This document shows positions 1-6,402 of a stretch of 15,779 nt of DNA, piece by piece; positions within the stretch are counted from its first letter, which is position 1, and the number at the start of each line of letters is the position of its first letter. The notes beneath the pieces are model-generated. The model was not told the origin of the DNA and did no database searches. It worked only from the letters and a program-made list of their open reading frames with translations. This DNA comes from Cymbomonas tetramitiformis (Eukaryota; Chlorophyta; Pyramimonadophyceae; Pyramimonadales; Pyramimonadaceae). The stretch is taken from positions 1 to 15,779 of the forward strand of contig LGRX02003526.1 in NCBI GenBank assembly GCA_001247695.2. The letters are read 5' to 3'. The position numbers were made by a program, and so were the translations under genes.

Positions 1-83
1 TCCACGGTTGCCTCAGTTCCTCGGCTCGTGCGGGTGACCTCCCCTTGGATATTCCACGGGTGCCTTAGTTACTCGGCTCGTGC
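1..83. repeat. Two direct copies of a 31-bp motif, period 52 bp
   Basis: Positions 1-31 and 53-83 match at 28 of 31 bases, and the shared core ends in CTCGGCTCGTGC. The second copy is followed by a variant of the sequence that follows the first, so the real repeat period is about 52 bp. The array probably continues to the left of the window. It lies downstream of the visible exons of the minus-strand secreted-protein gene, probably in an intron or 3' region. Confidence 0.7.
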
Positions 84-139
84 AAGTCCTGCCACAGGGA
101 TATTTTTCAGAGCAGATCTCATGTTGAAAGCGTCCATAC

Positions 140-410
140 GGGGGCATCCCAACAAGCACCCCCCACCCAACAAAGGGGTCATCGCTGGTAGAAAGCTGCA
201 CCTAACCAAGGGAGCATCCCAAGTAGAAAGCTGCACCCAACAAAGGGGTCATCCCAGGTAGAAAGCTGCACCTAACAAAGGGGGCATCCCAGGTAGAAAG
301 CTGCACCTTACAAAGGGGCCTTCGCAGGTCGAAGGCCTCACCTAACAAAGGGAGCATCGCAGGTAGGATAAAGGGCGCATCCCAGGTAGAAGGCCCCACC
401 TGACAAGAGC
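140..410. repeat. 35-bp tandem repeat array, about 7 units
   Basis: Successive units share the core GGTAGAAAGCTGCACCTAAC preceded by AAAGGGGTCATC-like sequence. The AAAGGG anchor recurs at exactly 35-bp spacing (near 175, 210, 245, 280, 315 and 350). These are followed by one shortened unit of about 23 bp and a final one of 34 bp. Units differ by a few substitutions, so this is a minisatellite that has drifted, not a CRISPR array: there are no unique spacers. It begins just past the proposed donor of exon 3 of the minus-strand gene (399/398), so it is probably intronic. Confidence 0.9.
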
Positions 411-1632
411 CCCCAGTTTGAACCACGAGCCAGCGTGCACCCTCGGCCACGAGCTTGAAAACACCCTTCTCATCGGTGTAGGTCGTCGGCTCCGTGGCGC
501 CGCCGTCGCTGTGCCCGTTCCCATCCATGTCCATACCCACCTGTTCCACAACGGCCAGATCGTCGTCTTCTCTGAGCCTGGCGCGAGGATTTTCAGCACG
601 GAACACTCGAATGCCTGGCGCGTTGTATTGAGGCACGGTGCCCCACTTGCCAACCGGCGAATTGGACCGCTTCGTGGCGGTGTGCAAGTGCCAATGCCTG
701 GCTCAGTGTACTTTTGCACGGTTGGCAAAAGACACCAGGTGAAGATTTTGCAAGGCGAACAGAGACCAGAATGTGCACTGTGAGGAAAAACAGTTATCTT
801 CTTTCGTGAGGTACTGATATGTAGGGAGGCGTGTCATAGATCGGTCGCGCCTGCTTCGCGCGCGGTGCTAGTGCATCGCTTCAGGAAGTGAACCAACTTG
901 ACAGAGTACCCCACCTCACACTGACTCCCGACGTGGATGACGACTCCCTGCTGCTCGTACAACACGGTGTAGTTGGCTTCCACGATTGCGCCCTTCACCT
1001 CCCAACTCCCTGTGCATCACCCCATATTTCAAACTGGAAATTTTAATGGGAATATGAGATAACAACTATCAGATCCGCTTGTATTAGTGGAAAGTCGCCC
1101 TTTTTAACGTCTTTGAGCTTCTCGAAGCCTTTCGGCTCTTGTGTCGACATTCGTGTGTAGAAATTTCGTGAGGGCTGAGAGATTGCAACCGCAGGAAGGT
1201 CTAAAAAGTTTCCGTTTTCTAACAGGGCATTGCGAAGCAGACCTTCGCCGGTCTCACGAGGTGAACGTGCAACTGGGGACGAGGGGCAAACTTGAGAGTA
1301 CCCCCAGAGCCTTGGTGCGACACACTCATCGCTCGGATTCTCGTAGTGCCCAGCTCATGAAGCCGAATTGGTGATTGATACAACTGTCCTCGAGGTGGTG
1401 TGGGATCGTCGCCATCGATGGTGAAGAAGACATTAAGGTGGGGGTCGTCTATCGAGAGCTGAACGGTTATCTCCCTCGCGGCTTTCGTTCCACTTCGGGG
1501 ATTGAAGACTGGCGTCGATATGGCAGGTGCACTCCGTACGCTTTGTGCACATAGCAACAAGCTGTGCAGCAGAAAGAAGGGTAGGACGCGAACCGCGGAA
1601 TCCACAGTGTGGCACGCGTGCGAAAGGGGCAT
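400..1632 (-). CDS. Secreted protein with chitobiase/hexosaminidase C-terminal-like (FN3_7-like) domain; 3' end outside window
   Basis: This is a spliced minus-strand gene. Exon 1 (1632-1302) encodes a start Met, a hydrophobic signal-peptide-like stretch (about residues 15-31, ending AQSVRSA) and most of a domain with the motifs PVFNPRSG, FFTIDGDDPTPP and LYQSPIRL. These match the family pattern P.FSP.GG...YYTTDG..PT...LY..PI. Exon 2 (1009-910) supplies the closing strand (VEANYTV) and leaves exon 1 in matching phase 1. Exon 3 (about 697-400) encodes an Asp/Gly-rich segment (DMDGNGHSDGG) followed by TYTDEKGVFKL, resembling an extracellular calcium-binding or beta-sandwich repeat. The exon 2 to 3 phase is also compatible (phase 2). 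The domain is typical of extracellular carbohydrate-active or wall proteins, but no catalytic domain is visible and the C-terminus lies beyond position 1 or in undetected exons. Domain identity is fairly sure; the exon 3 boundaries and overall function are not. Confidence 0.6.
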
Positions 1633-1783
1633 GATAGATGTTCGTTGATCTCCCTACGTTCCCGGTGTCCAGCTGAGAGCCCGCAAAATGTGCTGTACAT
1701 GTGCAGCTAAAACAGCAATGTCACTGAATCCGCTTGGAATGCTGGCTTCACTGACGATTTAGCTTTGCAAGTTATCATTCGCC

Positions 1784-1791
1784 TTTATATA
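1784..1791 (-). promoter_or_regulatory. TATA box of the secreted-protein gene
   Basis: Read on the minus strand, this is TATATAAA, about 150 bp upstream of the start codon at 1632. The spacing suits a TATA promoter with a 5' UTR of roughly 120 bases. It supports the chosen strand and start. Confidence 0.55.
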
Positions 1792-2096
1792 GGGCTTAGG
1801 GGCTCAAACCCAACTCAAACGAGAGAGCCCGCCCGTTAGTTAGACAAGTTACAGGTGAACAGGTGCTGATAGATTCTGTCTTCTTCCCTACTTGTATCGG
1901 CTTTCTCGAATTCTTGGGGAAAAGAATTTAAATACTGGATTTTTTTTGCTGATATTTTCCCCAATCCAGACGGTGAACCTGTCGCTGTCGTGTGACATCC
2001 ATCTTGAACTCCAAGTTCCAAGCTTTCAATAGAGCTGCACAGCTTAAACTGGTCCGTTTATTTTTAACAGTGGCAATTTTCCGAATCTGACAGTCC
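1792..2096. other. Intergenic stretch without recognised gene
   Basis: No exon with convincing phase or domain content was found on either strand. The region is AT-rich with short T runs (about 1939-1949). It probably holds the upstream region of the minus-strand gene. Confidence 0.4.
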
Positions 2097-2369
2097 ATGT
2101 ACGATTCCAGAGATCAAAATACGATGCATTCCTTCGTCGCTCCCCAGGAATCTCTTCGGACCTTCCGATGTTCCCGATCTAAAAACATTGGACGGCTCAA
2201 CTTTAGTTGGGCACCCCTAGCTTTCAACGCATCAACGCAACGTCACATTCGACATTCGATTGGAACTTCAACTTGGGCAGATCTGAGATCAGCAGACGAT
2301 CAGCTGATCAGCATGAGAGTCGAGAGGGAACTGAAAGAAAAGTCTCATACACTAGAGCTAGTTGAATAA
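2097..2369 (+). CDS. Candidate exon, helix-rich C-terminal end, unrecognised
   Basis: The frame is open for 90 codons after an acceptor-like CTGACAG just upstream of 2096 and ends at a TAA. The last ~25 residues (DDQLISMRVERELKEKSHTL) are charged and heptad-like, as in a coiled coil, and follow a second acceptor-like GGGCAG at 2275-2280. The first part is Ser/Arg-rich and does not look conserved. I do not recognise a family. It may be one exon of the same gene as the next entry, or a chance ORF. Confidence 0.2.
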   Translation: MYDSRDQNTMHSFVAPQESLRTFRCSRSKNIGRLNFSWAPLAFNASTQRHIRHSIGTSTWADLRSADDQLISMRVERELKEKSHTLELVE

Positions 2370-2475
2370 GATTTTCTCCAAGCAATTCCTGTGTTTCCTG
2401 GATATTGACTTTATCAGGTAAAAGTAACCAAAGTGTTCCAGTAATCAAAGTTAATTTTCTTCGGTGTTGTAAAAA

Positions 2476-2774
2476 ATGCCCGACGCACCGTGTCCGAAGG
2501 AGATGGCTGAAGCCGAGGAACAGTTGAAGTCGCTCTTAGAAGCGACCAAGCAGAAAACGGTATTTCCCTTTTTTAATCTTGAAGGAATCACGGCACGTGT
2601 AAGCAAACCACTTGTTTTCCTTTCGAAATAGTTGTTCCTTTTCGGAAGAAGTTGCAATGCACATAAGCGCTCGTTGTGATAGGTGAGCAAGACTGCGCTT
2701 TACCATAACTGCAGGTAGAGCTGGACATGCAAGTAAAAATGCATGAGTGCGAAATCAAGGATGCATCAAGATGA
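2476..2774 (+). CDS. Candidate two-exon small coiled-coil protein, unrecognised
   Basis: An ATG at 2476 opens a 28-codon exon ending at 2559, followed by a GTATTT donor. It encodes a Glu/Lys/Leu-rich helix (EMAEAEEQLKSLLEATKQKT). An acceptor TAACTGCAG (ending 2714) opens a second exon in phase 0 that continues the charged pattern (VELDMQVKMHECEIKD) to a TGA at 2774. A GTAAAA donor inside this exon (2733) could instead make it an 18-bp microexon leading further right. Phase agreement and heptad-like composition are the only support; no family is recognised. Confidence 0.3.
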
Positions 2775-3149
2775 ATATTCGCCGTATCAGTCAAAAATAT
2801 CGCGCCGTGCGCTTGCTCGGCTTGAATGCCTCCAGCTCGAAGATGCGTCCAAGTCGCACACTCATCGTTTTCCTGAAGTTTTCGGTCCCTAGAATTTCTC
2901 TTGATATTTATGGCTTGCAGGACGTTGACAGAATTGCCTGAATTACAGTATACACATATTTCAGCGTTTCGTACTGGTGTGTCACCTCTGAGAGTCGCAA
3001 GCTGCACCCTCTTACGAACCTTGGACTTTTCAGTTGCAAAACTCCCCGAGGACTGCTTCGACGATGTCGATATATATATGTATATGTTGTGTATTCCTAA
3101 AAGCGTTTTAAGATCCGACACGTTGGCACACAGTTGGTCTTCTCAACGC

Positions 3150-4398
3150 TAGTTGGAATCCACGATACAGGATGCTCTAGGGTACTGAGACGAGCGAAGA
3201 GTGCTTGACTTAGCTTCTGGAAGTGAACTCCGCCACACCCTTTTAGTTTGAAATACGCGATTTTCGTTGCTTTGACTTTTGCGCCGTGGCTTTGTCCGAG
3301 AATCCCAATATTATACCAATTTTCTCTTGAAGTTGCAGTGCTAAGCTTTGTCTAATATGAGCTCATAACGCATCTAGCGACCAGCACCGGCCGAGCACTG
3401 TTCAAACTCTTGCTGTATGACTTATTTGGCTTACTTCTAGCTTGTTTTGGTGCATTAAGTAGCATCTTCCCAGAAGTGTGTTTTAGGCTTGCACCTAGCA
3501 AAAAGAAGTGGGAGCCTGTGTGCATTAATCCTTGAAGAATATAACAGGAACATCGCTCGTCTGTACAAGAACTACAGCTTTCGATGAGCGCTTTTCCGGT
3601 GATGAGATAATGACCTTGGGGTTCAACCCAATGGGGTTAAGCACAGTTTTTTCCTCTGGTATAGGTGTGGGTGCCTCGCATCGAAGTGTGTTGTGTACAG
3701 GGCCCCAGGGGACGGCTTGGGACGGCTTGTCTGAAAGCCCTGCAGTTGTCTCCCGTATATCTATACAAAATATATACAACGTTGTATGAATACTGGGCAG
3801 GTTTAAAAATCTGGAAATGCTGGAAATGTTTGAAGCAGTAAGGACATTGTTCGAACTTGGACTGTTTTTGTGATTCGATGGACTGCTCGGAGCTATGTTC
3901 TATGAAGGTCAACCCTATGAGCCACCAAGTAACAGATACTCTGCACATAGCGATATATGCCTGGTGATTGGATCTTACATATTCGCTGGACTCTGTCGAG
4001 ATGACTGCCGCAGTGTGCGGTGTGTGACGTTCAGTTCTGAGGACGACCCTTCAAAATCGCTCATCTGATATCTTTCTATCATATGCCAGATGTAAGAATC
4101 TAATGTACCAGCTACCCCGGTAGCGGGTCTGTTAGAAGCTATCCATGCGTGGACAATCTGGTATATCGATTAGGTTAGATAGAGTTCAGTTCGATGAATG
4201 CGTTGGGCTTGATGTTTATATTACCTACGATGCCCGGACAAGACTTGTCCATCTCTGCTCGGGGGGTAGGCGAGACGTCCTTAAGTTGCACAGCATCACC
4301 TTTGTGGACGTACTGCAACTCGCGTGACGTTCATGTGCTTTGGAGTGAAAGCGGATTTTTGTCGATATTGACTTGCAAGGAGTAGTATCGCGGGATCT
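3150..4398. other. Long stretch with no gene recognised
   Basis: Both strands are broken by frequent stops, and no exon with matched splice sites and protein-like composition was found. Small landmarks are a double GGGACGGCTT near 3710-3730 and a short hairpin GCTACC-CC-GGTAGC near 4110-4123. A TATATATATG microsatellite lies just upstream (about 3070). I see no RNA gene. Confidence 0.5.
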
Positions 4399-4497
4399 TC
4401 AATATGATTGATTAATCGAAATATTGTTCTTGTAAAAGCCGACTTTTGGGGCAAATTGTCCAAATTCTCTTTGACTACTGAGGCGTGGGTGCATCAA
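4399..4497 (-). pseudogene. Distal part of the gag-like ORF, separated by the LTR insertion
   Basis: Read on the minus strand from the insertion point and in the frame of the zinc-knuckle ORF at 9274-9462, this stretch is open for about 33 codons to a TGA (4401-4399). It contains no recognisable motif. Its only support is frame continuity across the empty site, which can occur by chance (roughly one in five for this length). Confidence 0.3.
4493..4497. repeat. Target site duplication ATCAA (left copy)
   Basis: ATCAA immediately precedes the TGTGCC start of the 5' LTR and is matched exactly by ATCAA after the 3' LTR (9269-9273). A 5-bp duplication is the usual integrase footprint of Ty3/gypsy elements. 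Confidence 0.93.
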
Positions 4498-4639
4498 TGT
4501 GCCCGGAGGCACAGCGTGAGCCGATATGCCTATGCGTCTATATGTGTGTCATCGGGGGTAATCTGGGATTGGCACGATGACAGTGAAATTGGGCTTGAAA
4601 TCACGATGAGAATGAATACCAGATGTCCGGGGTATGACA

Positions 4640-4850
4640 GTATGACACTATGACACTATGACACTATGACACTATAGTAGTATGACAGTACTGTGGGGGG
4701 TGTCATCGTGGCACTCAGTCAGACCCTCGAAGAATGGTCAGATTCGCATCGGGGTTGAAAAGACAATGAAATCGAATATCAGATGTCGGGGCTATGACAG
4801 TATGACAGTACAGTAGTATGACAGTACTGTGGGGCAGTCATCGTGTCAGT
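4640..4850. repeat. 8-bp tandem arrays (TATGACAS) inside the 5' LTR
   Basis: The first array (from about 4632) has one TATGACAG and four TATGACAC units; the second (from about 4793) has two TATGACAG-type units. The 3' LTR has six and four units at the same places, and this alone explains its extra 24 bp (8 plus 16). Slippage occurred during or after the last reverse transcription. Confidence 0.85.
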
Positions 4851-5070
4851 CTGTCGATATAGCATCTGAATCGAGAATGACGAATCGGAATTAGAAATGA
4901 GATCGGATCGGGAATTGAACGTTGAGCCGAAGTGTGGCATCGGCTCTCGAGTGGTTGACCCTGCAACCTGAGTGACGAGTGAATAAGTGGAGCACTTGAG
5001 AGGTGTTTAGCCTTCAGAACTCGGAACCGAATTATCGTTTGTACCTCAATCTGGCCCTGATCCAGTATAT

Positions 5071-5077
5071 TATAAAA
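5071..5077 (+). promoter_or_regulatory. LTR core promoter candidate TATAAAA
   Basis: TATAAAA follows CCAGTATAT in the 3' part of the LTR, with the same copy at 9190-9196. It lies about 75 bp before the LTR end, which leaves room for a short R-U5. It is the only TATA-like box in the LTR that I can see. Confidence 0.5.
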
Positions 5078-5149
5078 TCCGAATGGTGTACCTTTGCACG
5101 TTCAATCAAAAACATATTTCCGAGCATCTGTCGTAGTGCCCCTGGCACA

Positions 5150-5385
5150 ATTGGTATCAATAAGCGTTACCTGAACACCTCCGCGCGTTCAGCCACGGCC
5201 ACACTGTAACTTCCGTTATACTGAAGGGGGAGAGCCGTACTTTTGGGAAACTCTGCGCAATTTTTACGTCAGAAATACTATTTTTTTTCAAAGAAGGAAC
5301 CCGTATTCTGCTCCCAAAAGTTACCAAATATCAGCATAACGTCCCCTTAACACTGGGGGCCCAACCAGGCTCTCGTTGGTCAAGA
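5150..5385 (+). other. Remnant leader where gag-PR-RT-RH should begin
   Basis: Frame 1 is open from 5164 (just after the TAA at 5161) right into the Dam-like domain, but it has no ATG and no recognisable domain. A T8 run lies at 5281-5288. In a complete gypsy element several kilobases of gag and pol would lie here, so a deletion junction must be close to 5290-5385, or this is an inherited short form. Confidence 0.5.
5152..5163 (+). other. Primer-binding site, initiator tRNA-Met type
   Basis: TGGTATCAA begins two bases after the LTR end. Plant LTR elements primed by initiator tRNA-Met have TGGTATCAGAGC here, so the first 8 bases match and the rest do not. The short match is common in gypsy elements. 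It fixes the element's strand. Confidence 0.75.
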
Positions 5386-6402
5386 TTGGTTTTCCGATCG
5401 CAGAATTGGCGTGTCCGAGCAGAGTACTCCTCGAAGTACGCCGAGAAGTTTGGACCCTTCGATGTGGACGCCTGCTGTGACTTTGGCGGCCGCAACAGAC
5501 AGGCGGATAGATTCTGGACAGACTGCCTTTCAGAGAAATGGAGGGGCCTTCGGATTTGGTGTAACCCTCCATATAACTCCAAACACATTACTGTGGAGGC
5601 GATTCTGAACAAGTATATCGCAGAATGGAAGGCGGACCCAGAAAACACCTCAGCAGTCTTCGTCCTGCCAGATCACCAGTCCAAGCTCCCCGCGTGGCGC
5701 AAACTTTTCAGGAAGGCCAATATGCAGATCGTGGAGGTTGTCCCTACTCACGATGATAAGGGCGAGCCTAATCAGTTCTTCGAGAACCCAGATGGGAAGG
5801 CCTTCGACCTTCGCTGGCCTGTCCTGATAGTGCACGCCCCTCCCGCCAAACCACAGCCGGCACGCGTGAGACATCCGCGAACGGCTCCCGCTGTGATAAG
5901 GACGGGTGAGGCAGCGGCCTTCAGGGACACAATCTCCCAGCAGTCGGACTCGAAGTTCCTGCGTGCGTTGAAGGCGGAGTACACCCGAGAGGGATCACTC
6001 CGTTCGCTGCGAGAGAAGGTGAAGGCGGCACCACACCAATGCCTACAGGACTTCAGACTGGTGGGTGAGGTAGTTTGGAGAACCGCAGCAGGGAGATATC
6101 AGTTGGTGCGTGGGGGAGGATTCTCCACTTCGGGAGGTAGTGATTCGTCATGCTCACGAGTCATTGTCCTCAGGTCACACTGGGCGAGACAAGACTCTGG
6201 AAAGAGTGCTGCGACGCTTTTATTGGCGTGGTGCTGCAGAGGATGTGGGCACCTGGGTTGCATCCTGCGCGGTGTGCCAATCAGTGAGACCGCGGGGAAC
6301 TTACCCGGATGGGTTGCTAAACCCTCACAGCATCCCGAACAGACCATGGCAAGATGTCGCGGTGGACTTCGTCACCGGCCTGCCAGTATCAGAGAGAGGT
6401 AA
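5386..6402 (+). CDS. Dam-like DNA N6-adenine methyltransferase domain plus pre-integrase linker (frame 1 part of polyprotein)
   Basis: Residues about 3-152 match the phage/retroelement Dam family. FDVDACCD (about 25-32) is the family's F-x-L/V-D-x-A/C region, and RIWCNPPYN (56-64) carries the NPPY motif that positions the target adenine in N6-adenine methyltransferases. FVLPDHQSKLPAW and RWPVLIVHAPP follow. Residues about 187-242 (FLRALKAEYTREG...VVWRTAAGRYQLV) are the linker that in gypsy elements stands between RNase H and integrase. The frame is upstream-open to 5164 but has no ATG before Met-113, so this copy has no normal start. From a G5 run (6112-6116) the real reading continues in the next frame; the sequence translated beyond about 6115 here is out-of-frame filler. 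DIRS retroelements also carry a Dam-like domain after RT/RH. Catalytic residues appear intact; activity is untested. Confidence 0.85.
   Translation: MVFRSQNWRVRAEYSSKYAEKFGPFDVDACCDFGGRNRQADRFWTDCLSEKWRGLRIWCNPPYNSKHITVEAILNKYIAEWKADPENTSAVFVLPDHQSKLPAWRKLFRKANMQIVEVVPTHDDKGEPNQFFENPDGKAFDLRWPVLIVHAPPAKPQPARVRHPRTAPAVIRTGEAAAFRDTISQQSDSKFLRALKAEYTREGSLRSLREKVKAAPHQCLQDFRLVGEVVWRTAAGRYQLVRGGGFSTSGGSDSSCSRVIVLRSHWARQDSGKSAATLLLAWCCRGCGHLGCILRGVPISETAGNLPGWVAKPSQHPEQTMARCRGGLRHRPASIRER

Larger units (their letters stand above)
4498..5149 (+). repeat. 5' LTR (652 bp)
   Basis: It begins TGTGCC and ends GGCACA (perfect 6-bp inverted ends) and is repeated at 8593-9268. Inside are two related blocks, each with an array of 8-mers TATGACAC/TATGACAG followed by a GTATGACAGTACTGTGGGG-like sequence, so the LTR contains an old internal duplication. 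This copy has 5 plus 2 of the 8-mer units. A TATAAAA core-promoter candidate lies at 5071-5077. Confidence 0.95.

Noticed and set aside
140..410. CRISPR-like array
   Set aside because: The 35-bp units are directly adjacent and drifted, with no unique spacers, and the context is eukaryotic.
418..783. Plus-strand ORF opposite exon 3 of the secreted-protein gene
   Set aside because: The minus strand shows domain-like sequence with matching splice phases; the plus frame is a shadow.
1141..1374. Plus-strand ORF of 77 codons
   Set aside because: It overlaps exon 1 and intron 1 of the minus-strand gene in antisense and has no recognisable feature.
3525..3948. Overlapping small ORFs on both strands
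   Set aside because: They are short, overlap each other, lack splice or domain support, and look like chance open frames in noncoding DNA.
5003..5209. Short ORF in the 5' LTR, repeated near 9122-9382
   Set aside because: It lies in LTR sequence present twice, has no domain, and the two copies end differently where they leave the LTR.
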